This document shows, in pieces, positions 1 to 5,997 of a DNA stretch of 47,654 bases (the stretch's first letter is position 1; each line of letters begins with the position of its first letter). The DNA is from Lacticaseibacillus sharpeae JCM 1186 = DSM 20505 (lineage in GTDB: Bacteria > Bacillota > Bacilli > Lactobacillales > Lactobacillaceae): the NCBI RefSeq assembly GCF_001436225.1, contig NZ_AYYO01000001.1, forward strand, positions 1 through 47,654, in the 5' to 3' direction. The position numbers and the translations under genes were made by a program. The notes beneath the pieces were generated by a model. The model had not been told where the DNA came from, searched no databases, and saw only the letters and a list, made by a program, of their open reading frames with translations.

Positions 1-56
1 GGTGCCGGGTCTCCCCACGTCGATGCTCAGCCGGGAGGTGCCGGGTCTCCCCACGT
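1..56. repeat. 20-bp direct repeat at window edge
   Basis: The sequence GGTGCCGGGTCTCCCCACGT occurs at 1-20 and again at 37-56, a 36-bp period. A short inverted repeat (ACGTTCG / CGAACGT, 53-70) overlaps the second copy. Only two units are visible and the array may continue to the left of the window. Function unknown; a recombination or protein-binding site is possible. Confidence 0.5.
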
Positions 57-658
57 TCGCTCGCGAACGTAGCATGTTCCCTGATCTTTTAGCACATTAC
101 GATACTGTTACGTGAGGTGTGAATTCGGTTGCTTGTTTTTATGGCAGTATATAGAAACTGCGAGTTGTTGTCTTCTGTTAAGTCAATACTTTTTGTTCAA
201 ATTGTGAAAAATATTTTGATATTCCTTGAAATTTATATAGACATCAGAATATTCATAGCGTACTATGCAAGTGTAGCCAGGTGATAGTTAACGCTTTCAC
301 AGCATGATCCAGAGTAATCAGGATTTAGGGTACGAAAAGAAACGGGAACAAGTGTTCGATTTCTTCTTGTAATCGAACGTTGCCCGTGGCAAAATTAAGT
401 CATCGGGGAATACGGTTCAGCTTATGCAGGATCGCTCTCAGGTGCCATCTAGGTTGAATTTCCTGGGTGTACAAAAAAACAGAGGGGCTGCAGTCAGTAT
501 TGGCGTACTGGCTGCAGCCACTGCGAGATGTGATATACGCACACCACGTAGCAGCTCCTCCGTCCGGGCCATTCGACCCGTTCTATATTTTACGCATTCT
601 GTTGCTATAAGTCCATGACTTAGCAAGTGACAAATTGCAGGAATTTAGAGCGAACGGT
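57..658. other. Intergenic region with no convincing gene
   Basis: This AT-rich stretch has no reading frame with a good ribosome binding site. It contains an imperfect long hairpin at about 342-387, whose core is GTTCGATT (354-361) with AATCGAAC (371-378), and a GGCTGCAG / CTGCAGCC inverted repeat near 486-520. Nothing else was recognised. Confidence 0.4.
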
Positions 659-747
659 GACCTACCCAGATTGTACTTTCTGGCCGGGGAGATACACGTG
701 AGTCCGTCTCAAAGTGTATCTCCTCGGTCTTTTTGTTTGGGTAGGTC
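659..747. terminator. Nested inverted repeat with rho-independent terminator
   Basis: An inner 16-bp stem (682-697 with 714-729) is followed by a T run at 729-734, typical of an intrinsic terminator on the + strand. It sits inside a second, perfect 10-bp inverted repeat, GACCTACCCA at 659-668 with TGGGTAGGTC at 738-747. The outer arms could form an alternative structure, so an attenuator or cruciform is possible. No clear gene precedes it. Confidence 0.6.
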
Positions 748-789
748 AGTAGCGTCGGGTTGGTTGGTGGAACCTAGGAGGTGGCAGTA

Positions 790-1017
790 TTGGAACGGCA
801 CATTTTTGACGAAGAGGATGTTGTCGCGTTAGCACATTCGGTGGTCACGTTTGATCGTAAGTTGTTGATTAATCACGGGAATGGATATTTGGTTGATCGT
901 AGTCGCGGCACGAAGCTGCAGGTAGCAGTCATCTATCCCCGAATCCGGAAGGTGTTTGATTCACGTCACAAAGTAATTGCTTGTCGAGCGCGAAAGGCGA
1001 CACGGTTGCTTGGCTAG
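790..1017 (+). CDS. Hypothetical small protein (75 aa)
   Basis: No family was recognised. A TTG start is chosen because AGGAGGT (777-783 area) lies about seven bases upstream; a GTG at 781 overlaps that Shine-Dalgarno and is less likely. The protein begins with an acidic stretch (HIFDEEDVV) and ends very basic (RKATRLLG), with no signal peptide or membrane segment. It follows the nested terminator at 659-747 and is alone on its transcript as far as can be seen. Confidence 0.5.
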   Translation: MERHIFDEEDVVALAHSVVTFDRKLLINHGNGYLVDRSRGTKLQVAVIYPRIRKVFDSRHKVIACRARKATRLLG

Positions 1018-1368
1018 GATTTAGAAACGTCTGAAAAATCTGCGTGCGCCATGCACGCTTGAATAAACCGAGTTCAAGTTTGTTATTTGTCAATTTCCGC
1101 CAGTGTTGCTGGTTCGCTGCAAGGAGTAGCGGGTGCGGGTGGTTCCGCGTGGTGTCTGGAGTACACTTCCAGGCAATAGATCTAGTCGGTAGCGCGCTCA
1201 CTGGAGCTCTGCGCGTTTGGTATCCGCCGGCGACTGATAGCATCAGTTAATAAGCTCCGGATTAGAGTTTGCAGGGCACCGGTCTAGTCCTCGTCGGTCG
1301 CAAGATGAGGGCAAGGCGTTGTCGTAGCCGCGCCGAGATGCGTCTCGGTAGCCGTTGCGTTAGTCGGC
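1018..1368. other. Region without a clear gene
   Basis: There is a hairpin GCGTGC/GCACGC near 1042-1058 and a GC-rich foldable segment at about 1285-1355. A GTG-initiated frame of about 17 codons from around 1132 has an AAGGAG site and continues past an amber codon, but it is too short to call. Nothing else is supported. Confidence 0.35.
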
Positions 1369-1491
1369 ATGAAAGAAGGTCGAGCGTCATTGGCGAGAGT
1401 AAGAAAGTCCCGGAGGGTTGGTCGGAAGGATAAAGCCAAAAACTTCCGCGTGATGGGTCATAGACCCTACAGTCAGCTTGGCAGGCACTAA
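1369..1491 (+). CDS. Possible small basic peptide (40 aa)
   Basis: ATG-started frame with a very basic composition (Arg/Lys-rich, for example VRKSRRVGRKDKAK), like the 40-aa frame at 1632. The ribosome binding site is poor, so this is a weak call. It would be the first gene of a run of small + strand genes ending at 2618. Possible nucleic-acid-binding peptide, purely from composition. Confidence 0.25.
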   Translation: MKEGRASLARVRKSRRVGRKDKAKNFRVMGHRPYSQLGRH

Positions 1492-1546
1492 AGCCAAGTG
1501 AAAGATACCTTGCACCTTGTGTGCAGAACTAAGATTTGAAAAAGTG

Positions 1547-1618
1547 ATGGGCATTAAAGCTCTGGTTACGCCGAGATTGCTTGGCGTAGGCATATTTTCC
1601 AGACGGATGTTGTTGTAG
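1547..1618 (+). CDS. Possible 23-aa leader peptide
   Basis: Short hydrophobic/basic frame (MGIKALVTPRLLG...) whose stop codon overlaps the AGGAGGT site of the next gene at 1632. This is an arrangement that would allow translational coupling. There is no strong ribosome binding site of its own, so the call is tentative. Confidence 0.2.
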   Translation: MGIKALVTPRLLGVGIFSRRMLL

Positions 1619-1631
1619 GAGGTAAGCGGGA

Positions 1632-1754
1632 ATGAGAAAGAGTGATCGGCAAGGCTATAAGGCTGATTCAATGGCATTCCGGCGTATAGTGAAGGATCGT
1701 CGGTGGCGGCGAATTGTTAGACTTAAACGTGCAGAGTTTACGAATGTGAGGTAG
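1632..1754 (+). CDS. Small basic protein (40 aa)
   Basis: The start is supported by a perfect AGGAGGT at 1617-1623 spaced eight bases from the ATG. The product is strongly basic, with the core VKDRRWRRIVRLKRAEF, which suggests nucleic acid or membrane binding; no family was recognised. It ends five bases before the next start at 1760, so the two are probably co-translated. There is no signal peptide and no hydrophobic segment. Confidence 0.5.
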   Translation: MRKSDRQGYKADSMAFRRIVKDRRWRRIVRLKRAEFTNVR

Positions 1755-1759
1755 TAATC

Positions 1760-2104
1760 GTGATTGACAATGGATATGACTTGCCTGGTGGGTTTGATGG
1801 GGACCAGAAGCGTACTGCTTCGACGTTTGCCACCGGTTGGTATGAAAAAGATGGTGAACAACGCTATGTATTTGGTGCTGATGAAGATCAGGTCAAGTAC
1901 CAAACCCGGGAGCAGTACGAACTAGAAGGCTGGAGCGTGCACGTACTAGGTTCCACGGATTGGTTTGAGCAGTCTGAGTACCTGGGCTTGGAGATTGAGG
2001 GCATCACAACGGGACATACCTTTGAAATATCAGATGAGCCGTTGCCGAGCGCTGCTGAGCTGATTAAAGAGCAGGAAGCACGCGACCGTGAAGAACATCA
2101 GTAG
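1760..2104 (+). CDS. Hypothetical acidic protein (114 aa)
   Basis: GTG start with a GAGGT site just upstream that overlaps the end of the preceding small gene. The protein is acidic and hydrophilic, rich in Trp/Tyr and Glu, with no signal peptide or membrane segment. The C-terminal ~25 residues look helical (AAELIKEQEARDREEHQ). It lies tightly between small genes (5 bp and 8 bp gaps), indicating an operon. Function unknown. Confidence 0.6.
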   Translation: MIDNGYDLPGGFDGDQKRTASTFATGWYEKDGEQRYVFGADEDQVKYQTREQYELEGWSVHVLGSTDWFEQSEYLGLEIEGITTGHTFEISDEPLPSAAELIKEQEARDREEHQ

Positions 2105-2112
2105 GTGACGAG

Positions 2113-2370
2113 ATGAAAAAGAAAGCGCCAGTAAGGAATACGGGCCATCCGGCCACCTACCGAGAATTGGTCACGGATCTGCGAGATTTTTGTCGCGAGC
2201 GTAGTAATCCGGTGACGATTGATATGTATAAGGCCCATCGCCAAGCGGCGGGCCGCGAACTAACGACTGCGGAGCAGCGGGTCATGATTACGTTGCGACC
2301 CGGTTGCGAGGATCTTAGGGTGATGCAGAGTGCAGTGGGTGGACGCATAGTGACTACCTACAGTGTTTGA
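2113..2370 (+). CDS. Hypothetical basic protein (85 aa)
   Basis: ATG start with AGGTGACGAG upstream. The N-terminus is basic (MKKKAPVRN) and the protein is predicted to be mostly helical and soluble. It could be a small nucleic-acid-binding protein, but no specific fold was recognised. It is eight bases downstream of the previous gene, so probably in the same operon. Confidence 0.55.
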   Translation: MKKKAPVRNTGHPATYRELVTDLRDFCRERSNPVTIDMYKAHRQAAGRELTTAEQRVMITLRPGCEDLRVMQSAVGGRIVTTYSV

Positions 2371-2381
2371 GAGATGTAAAA

Positions 2382-2618
2382 ATGCGGACAGTTAGAAGGT
2401 ATCGATGGGCCAAGTATCTGGTGTATCTAAATGTTTGTACAAATGTGGTTGCTCTAATAATCTGTTGGTCACAAATGCTGCGGGGGCTCACCACGAATTC
2501 CCTAGTTGTGGTGGTGGAACTGCTTGCGACGTGGGCGATTATTGCTGCGACGGGTGTGTCGGCTTTGAGATTGATGCCGTTGGCGAGAGTTTTCAAAGGC
2601 ATTTGGCTTGATGAATAG
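2382..2618 (+). CDS. Small membrane protein, two TM segments (78 aa)
   Basis: The ATG at 2382 is preferred; a TTG at 2367 overlapping the previous stop would add five residues. Two hydrophobic segments are visible, at about residues 10-30 (YLVYLNVCTNVVALIICW) and 40-62 (LVVVVELLATWAIIAATGV), with a charged C-terminus. It is the last gene of the 1632-2618 run. Function unknown. Confidence 0.45.
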   Translation: MRTVRRYRWAKYLVYLNVCTNVVALIICWSQMLRGLTTNSLVVVVELLATWAIIAATGVSALRLMPLARVFKGIWLDE

Positions 2619-2738
2619 CTGAAGGATGTTGGTAATGCTGAGAAATATGGTTACGGGGATCAGTATTGTGGTCGCTTGATCAACGGTAAGTGCAACTGTA
2701 AAACATGCTCCAAAAAAGATTGCAAGGTAAATGACCAT
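2502..2738 (-). CDS. Doubtful hydrophobic frame opposite 2382-2618
   Basis: The first ~45 residues, encoded downstream of the + strand gene, contain two hydrophobic segments and could be a real membrane peptide. The remainder is antisense to the 2382-2618 gene and is low complexity (basic, His-rich). No good ribosome binding site is seen. It may be the truncated remnant of a membrane gene transcribed with the 2760-3080 gene. Confidence 0.2.
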   Translation of the reverse strand: MVIYLAIFFGACFTVALTVDQATTILIPVTIFLSITNILQLFIKPNAFENSRQRHQSQSRHTRRSNNRPRRKQFHHHN

Positions 2739-2759
2739 ACCCGTTGAGTCAGAGTACGG

Positions 2760-3080
2760 TTATGATTTTAGAAATGGAATCCACAGTGGTAGACCGTTCT
2801 TCAGTTTGATTCTCTTTAGTAACAAGTACAGTAAAACACCAATAACCGTAACAAACATTACGGCTAATTCGCTGAAGAAGTATGCTACTTCGGATTCGTT
2901 GAATCCATTGAAAAAGGCGACTAGTAATGCTTCCTTTGGCCATTTGGTAATAGTATAGGCCCGCACCAGTAGGATGAAAACTAATAGGCATATGGTAAAT
3001 TCTATAGCGATTGCTAGAGTCTTCGACAAGGTGGTGTGTCTGCGTAGAAAGTGGTTTAAACGTAACGTTACATTGTGCAT
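2760..3080 (-). CDS. Hypothetical membrane protein (106 aa)
   Basis: A GAGG site precedes the ATG on the - strand. Two clear hydrophobic helices are seen, at about residues 22-45 (LAIAIEFTICLLVFILLVRA) and 68-88 (AVMFVTVIGVLLYLLLK), separated by a polar loop, with a basic N-terminus. It starts only 24 bases from the oppositely directed gene at 3105, so the two share a divergent promoter region. No family was recognised; an immunity or accessory membrane protein is possible. Confidence 0.5.
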   Translation of the reverse strand: MHNVTLRLNHFLRRHTTLSKTLAIAIEFTICLLVFILLVRAYTITKWPKEALLVAFFNGFNESEVAYFFSELAVMFVTVIGVLLYLLLKRIKLKNGLPLWIPFLKS

Positions 3081-3104
3081 ATTGGTACCTCAATAAGGAG
3101 TGCT

Positions 3105-3338
3105 ATGGAGAAAAGCTACAGTCAGATTATGAAACAGAAGGTGATAACTCTTTGCTGGCTAACGTTTATACAACTGTCACTGTTGGTTTGTGACTTGGCA
3201 TTTGTCAACTCTCCCAGTTGGGCTATATTTGTCAGTTGTACTGCGGTACTGAGTATTTACCTAGTCTCTGTGGAGGAGCAGGTTATGCGGGGGTGGAAAA
3301 GAAACTATTATAGCAAACCCAAAAAGCTCGATGAGTGA
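3105..3338 (+). CDS. Small membrane protein (77 aa)
   Basis: The ATG at 3105 follows AAGGAG at 3095-3100; an upstream in-frame ATG at 3075 lacks this site. Two hydrophobic segments lie at about residues 12-31 and 34-52, and the C-terminus is basic (RGWKRNYYSKPKK). It is transcribed divergently from the 2760-3080 membrane protein. An inverted repeat (AACCCAAAA / TTTTGGGTT, 3316-3350) overlaps the stop codon and may end the transcript. Function unknown. Confidence 0.5.
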   Translation: MEKSYSQIMKQKVITLCWLTFIQLSLLVCDLAFVNSPSWAIFVSCTAVLSIYLVSVEEQVMRGWKRNYYSKPKKLDE

Positions 3339-3383
3339 GGCTTTTGGGTTGATTGATGATGACTATCGCAATCAATTATACGA

Positions 3384-3460
3384 GTTAAGGCAATCACTTG
3401 AAACGGAAGGTTGGACGCCTTCCGCTCTGACGTTGGTGGGTTCGACTCCCACTAACGCCG
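3384..3460 (+). tRNA. Degenerate tRNA-like sequence 1
   Basis: A consensus T-arm (GTGGG TTCGACT CCCAC, 3436-3452) is followed by the acceptor-like strand TAACGCC. Upstream is a 7-bp stem, CGGAAGG/CCTTCCG (3404-3424), with a seven-base loop TTGGACG that would place GGA at the anticodon position. The 5' half is poor: only GTTA pairs with the acceptor and no D-arm is evident. Best read as a decayed tRNA or tRNA-derived element. Confidence 0.35.
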
Positions 3461-3538
3461 TTGGCAGTGCGCAATACACTGTCGAAAAATCTTCTTCTTC
3501 ATAATTTTTACTCCCTGATTTTCTCCCAGAAATCAGGT

Positions 3539-3606
3539 GGTTCTCGGGTCTTGCGGTAAGACAGCTGGTCCCAGCAGCAGAGCGGGTTCGACTCCCGCGA
3601 GAGCCA
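3539..3606 (+). tRNA. tRNA-like sequence 2, anticodon-like CCC
   Basis: A near-complete cloverleaf can be drawn. The acceptor is GGTTCTC/GAGAGCC, the D-stem GTCT/AGAC with loop TGCGGTA, the anticodon stem GCTG/CAGC (only 4 bp) with loop GTCCCAG, and the T-arm GCGGG TTCGACT CCCGC. U33 precedes CCC, the glycine anticodon. The variable loop is only three bases and the total is 68 nt, so it is non-canonical. It may be a divergent mobile-element tRNA or a decayed one. Confidence 0.5.
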
Positions 3607-3687
3607 TCGGCGGATCCATGACCGCCGGATATATCTTAAAGTCTCCCGTTGATCCGAATTACCCCAAAATAATCCGGATCAATTCCT

Positions 3688-3796
3688 GTGTCGGTAGCTC
3701 AATCGGTAGAGCAAGGATGAAAAGACGACTAACTCGCTGCGTGGTGACATGCGGCGCTACATCCTAGATATGCGAGTTCAATCCTCGATCGACACG
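3688..3796 (+). tRNA. tRNA-like sequence 3 with expanded anticodon loop
   Basis: The acceptor is GTGTCGG/TCGACAC (3688-3694, 3789-3795), the D-arm GCTC AATCGGTA GAGC is perfect, and the T-arm is CGAG TTCAATC CTCG. The anticodon stem AGGAT/ATCCT (3714-3718, 3761-3765) encloses 42 bases instead of seven. These include a 9-bp hairpin, CGCTGCGTG/CATGCGGCG (3735-3756), capped by a GTGA tetraloop. It is either a tRNA interrupted by an insertion or a non-translating tRNA mimic. Confidence 0.45.
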
Positions 3797-3824
3797 TTAG
3801 CCAAATTAGAAAGAAGGTGGATCG

Positions 3825-3992
3825 ATGAAGTTTTGGCGAGTAACACAACCGCGTTTCGCGGTGATTGCAGCCACTTCCCTTGAGGTGGCAAACGCCACGT
3901 ATCAGCAGGCGCTCGGCATACCGGCGCGCGACGCAACTCAAGAAACGGTGAGCGACGTTTTGACGTTGATGATCCACCGAATTTCTGACTAG
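3825..3992 (+). CDS. Small protein ended by in-frame amber codon (55 aa)
   Basis: An AGAAGGTGG site lies just before the ATG. The predicted product starts MKFWRVTQPRFAVI and ends ...LMIHRISD at TAG (3990-3992). The same frame stays open for 31 more plausible codons (ATFDQQVQELVRAINTAQER...) up to TAA at 4085-4087, where the next gene begins. The full 87-codon frame looks like one helical protein with a CAG-to-TAG change. No family was recognised. It is transcribed directly downstream of the tRNA-like elements. Confidence 0.5.
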   Translation: MKFWRVTQPRFAVIAATSLEVANATYQQALGIPARDATQETVSDVLTLMIHRISD

Positions 3993-4080
3993 GCGACCTT
4001 TGATCAGCAAGTTCAAGAACTCGTGCGGGCCATCAACACAGCCCAGGAGCGAGACATTCTGGCACTGGAGGTGACCAGTA

Positions 4081-4260
4081 ATGACTAACGGAAAGAGTTT
4101 CTATGCTATCCGCAAAGCATTGCTAGTTTCGGATAGAGTGCTGTTGCTGATGGGTAGTGCTTACTGTATGGTGAAGATGTTCAGTGGTCGCTTGCTGTGG
4201 TATTTAGCAGCCGTGGCGCTGTTGTTGGGATTCGCGGCACTGGGTAGCCGTGAGGATTGA
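4081..4260 (+). CDS. Small membrane protein (59 aa)
   Basis: GGAGGTGACC precedes the ATG with good spacing, and the start overlaps the end of the read-through frame of the gene upstream. A hydrophobic segment occupies about residues 38-54 (LLWYLAAVALLLGFAAL), with a weaker one near 20-30, and the N-terminus is basic. The next gene, a lipoprotein, starts 17 bases later, so an operon is likely. Function unknown. Confidence 0.5.
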   Translation: MTNGKSFYAIRKALLVSDRVLLLMGSAYCMVKMFSGRLLWYLAAVALLLGFAALGSRED

Positions 4261-4277
4261 GAAATGGGGAAGAAAAT

Positions 4278-5261
4278 ATGATTGCAAAGAAGATTATTGC
4301 CGGGACACTGACTATCGCTAGCAGCTTCCTGCTGGTCGCGTGCGGGTCGAAGACGGCAGCCAAGCCAACTACACAAGATGATGCTAAAAAGTCGCTGACG
4401 GCGCTTACAAAAGACGTCAGCGAACTCTATGCGTCTACCAAGTACGAGATGCCTGCAGTTAAGCTTAGCAATGCCAAAATCGCGACGGCCACGAAACAGT
4501 ACGCCAAGACGTACAAGCTCCGCGGGGACCTCAGCAAGGCTAAGAAGCACACCCTGAAGGTAGCCAAGAAGCGTATCGCAACCGCGAAGGCCATGCTGGC
4601 GGTGAACACTGAAATTAATACCGCGCTGGGCGACAAGCAGGTGATCGATGCTAAGTACAACGACGCTGATCTCCAGAAGGCGGTCGCTGACCTGAAGCGG
4701 GATGCACCAAAGTTCGTAAAGTCACTTGATGCCAGTCTCAAGACCATTTCTTCTGAAGAGGCTGCTATCAAGGCGGTCAATGCCGCGAAGGCTACAAAGA
4801 CTGACGCCAAGAAAATTGACGCGGCCAACAAGGCAGTCAAGACGGTTAGCGTCAAGGCGTTCCAGGACGCGTACCTGAAGCAGGTGCCAAAGGTTGCGGC
4901 AACGTCAACCGATAGCAGTAAGCAGACCACCAGCGGTAGCTCAACCGGCACGGTCGCAGCAAGCAACCAGGGTACGAACAGCTCAACTGGATCCACGAGT
5001 AGCACGACGCATTCAACCTCTACTGGGAGTACCGCACGGACTACTCGCTCGACGGGTACGACGTCTACACGCAGCACGACATCTCGTGGTACCGGATCAA
5101 CGGGTATAACGTCAACTCGGCGCAGCAGCACTGGGGCGACAAGTCGCACCACGAGTAGCACCACGAGTAGCACGACGCACTCAATGGCTCCTTCACGGCC
5201 CGCTACAACCAAGACAACTAGCAGTAGCAAGCGCAGCAGCAACGGCTTCCGACGCCACTGA
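4278..5261 (+). CDS. Lipoprotein with Ser/Thr-rich C-terminal region (327 aa)
   Basis: The N-terminus is a type II signal peptide with lipobox LVAC (Cys at about residue 21), so the protein should be lipid-anchored outside the cell. Residues ~35-205 are helical and Lys/Ala-rich. From ~residue 210 the sequence is almost entirely Ser/Thr/Gly with many Arg, a likely wall-spanning linker. The stop at 5259-5261 follows a basic end (SSNGFRRH). In the +1 frame the DNA stays open to TAA at 5324-5326 and encodes a Trp/Gly-containing tail (GNGHTWEGGTWDPSGN), so a late frameshift is suspected. The ATG at 4278 is preferred over an upstream TTG. Confidence 0.65.
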   Translation: MIAKKIIAGTLTIASSFLLVACGSKTAAKPTTQDDAKKSLTALTKDVSELYASTKYEMPAVKLSNAKIATATKQYAKTYKLRGDLSKAKKHTLKVAKKRIATAKAMLAVNTEINTALGDKQVIDAKYNDADLQKAVADLKRDAPKFVKSLDASLKTISSEEAAIKAVNAAKATKTDAKKIDAANKAVKTVSVKAFQDAYLKQVPKVAATSTDSSKQTTSGSSTGTVAASNQGTNSSTGSTSSTTHSTSTGSTARTTRSTGTTSTRSTTSRGTGSTGITSTRRSSTGATSRTTSSTTSSTTHSMAPSRPATTKTTSSSKRSSNGFRRH

Positions 5262-5331
5262 ACATGGCGATGTGGGTAATGGACACACATGGGAAGGTGG
5301 TACCTGGGATCCATCTGGTAACTAAATAACC

Positions 5332-5365
5332 AAGGCGTAGCCGTTAAAAGCTACGCCTTTTTTGG
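5332..5365 (+). terminator. Rho-independent terminator after lipoprotein gene
   Basis: A 10-bp perfect stem (AAGGCGTAGC at 5332-5341 with GCTACGCCTT at 5350-5359) is followed by a T run. It closes the 3825-5261 transcript and directly precedes the promoter of the first toxin module. Confidence 0.85.
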
Positions 5366-5371
5366 TATAAT
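5363..5371 (+). promoter_or_regulatory. Extended -10 promoter of toxin module 1
   Basis: TGG TATAAT at 5363-5371 is a consensus extended -10. Transcription from about 5378 would start just before the segment 5387-5402 that can pair with the 3' end of the same RNA. Confidence 0.6.
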
Positions 5372-5469
5372 AATTGGTGCATAAGTTTTAAGGGCGGTGG
5401 CTAAGGAATACCCGTAAGGTGGTGGTTCTATGGGAACATGGAACAAATACTGTAAAGGAACTTTAGTCG

Positions 5470-5547
5470 ATGACTGTTTATCAGGCATTGTCGCTGATGT
5501 TGACGTTCGGTCTGTTGATCGCTGCGCTCAACAAAAACGACAAGTAA
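5470..5547 (+). CDS. Holin-like type I toxin peptide (25 aa)
   Basis: MTVYQALSLMLTFGLLIAAL with a polar tail NKNDK matches the putative holin-like toxin family of Lactobacillales in length, N-terminal MTVYxALSLM and charged end. One membrane helix is predicted; overproduction of such peptides depolarises membranes. An AAAGGA site lies upstream. The mRNA 5' end (5387-5402) can pair over 16 bases, one of them G-U, with its 3' region (5610-5625), the typical translation-delaying fold of type I toxin mRNAs. A convergent antisense RNA overlaps the 3' end. A second module of the same plan follows at 5721-6130. Confidence 0.8.
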   Translation: MTVYQALSLMLTFGLLIAALNKNDK

Positions 5548-5668
5548 AAAGCCGCCCCGTTAGAAACTTTGGCGAGTTTCGGGACAGCTAGAAGTAGTTT
5601 AACGTAACGAGCCACCGCTCTTAAAGCGGATTGCAGGGAGGACGTGTTCGAGCACGTCCTCTTTTTAT
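5545..5668 (-). ncRNA. Predicted antisense antitoxin RNA of module 1
   Basis: On the - strand, TGC TATAAT (plus 5675-5683) is an extended -10 promoter. Transcription from about 5668 would run through the toxin mRNA terminator and the 5' pairing target. It would end at a hairpin with CCCG...CGGG arms (plus 5552-5584) followed by T residues, giving an RNA of about 120 nt. The loop carries ACTCGCCAAAG, shared in ACTTGCCAAAG form with module 2. Role as antitoxin is inferred from layout. Confidence 0.6.
5638..5667 (+). terminator. Terminator of toxin module 1 mRNA
   Basis: GAGGACGTG (5638-5646) pairs with CACGTCCTC (5653-5661) around a short loop and is followed by TTTTT. The same hairpin with small changes closes module 2 at 6085-6113. 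Confidence 0.85.
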
Positions 5669-5674
5669 GTCTCA

Positions 5675-5683
5675 ATTATAGCA
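5675..5683 (-). promoter_or_regulatory. Extended -10 promoter of antisense RNA 1
   Basis: Read on the - strand the site is TGC TATAAT. The same block occurs downstream of module 2 (6121-6129), with the flanking bases also conserved. Confidence 0.6.
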
Positions 5684-5720
5684 CACAACGACGAAACGCG
5701 AGAATAGCTAAGAGAATTTC

Positions 5721-5729
5721 TGCTATACT
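5721..5729 (+). promoter_or_regulatory. Extended -10 promoter of module 2
   Basis: TGC TATACT at 5721-5729, about 20 bases before GAGCGGTGG (5750-5758), which can pair with CCACCGCTC at 6062-6070 in the 3' part of the same transcript. Confidence 0.5.
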
Positions 5730-5834
5730 AGTGGAGCAGAAGTGAATATGAGCGGTGGTACTTTCTAAGTGAAGAGGGTGGTCGCTATGGTGTAAACCAG
5801 AAGCAGCCTAAATCTAAACGAAAGGAGTGTACCT

Positions 5835-5990
5835 TTGCATGTCGTAGCGCTGGTAACAGCGTTCGTACTTGTTTGCTTGTACTGTGCTCGGCGGATTCTG
5901 AAATCTGCTACGCGGACGTTGTCCGTAGTAGTTGGATTACTAGAAGTAGCCACCGCAGTCAAGCAAGCCTGGAAGAAATTTCGGGAATGA
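5835..5990 (+). CDS. Single-TM toxin-like peptide (51 aa)
   Basis: A TTG start is chosen because AAAGGAG (5821-5827) lies seven bases upstream. The product has an N-terminal hydrophobic helix (VVALVTAFVLVCLYCA, residues ~3-18), a second moderately hydrophobic stretch (LSVVVGLLEVATAV) and a basic Trp-containing tail (VKQAWKKFRE). The peptide is not obviously homologous to the 25-aa toxin of module 1. The RNA architecture around it is conserved, though: leader motif, convergent antisense RNA and terminator. A type I membrane toxin is the best inference; an unrelated membrane peptide remains possible. Confidence 0.55.
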   Translation: MHVVALVTAFVLVCLYCARRILKSATRTLSVVVGLLEVATAVKQAWKKFRE

Positions 5991-5997
5991 GGACAAG

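Noticed and set aside
2749-3093. Second - strand frame overlapping the 2760-3080 membrane gene
   Set aside because: The competing frame has the better ribosome binding site and clear membrane helices; this one has neither.
4985-5230. Aromatic-rich alternative frame in the lipoprotein repeat region whose only stops are TAG, suggestive of a recoded protein
   Set aside because: In the main frame the second codon base is almost always C or G (Thr, Ser, Gly, Arg), so the shifted frame can only form TAG stops and always ends its codons in C or G. The pattern is a by-product of low complexity.
4427-5314. Long open frame on the - strand opposite the lipoprotein gene
   Set aside because: It mirrors the Ser/Thr-rich + strand gene, has Val/Leu/Arg-biased shadow composition and no ribosome binding site.
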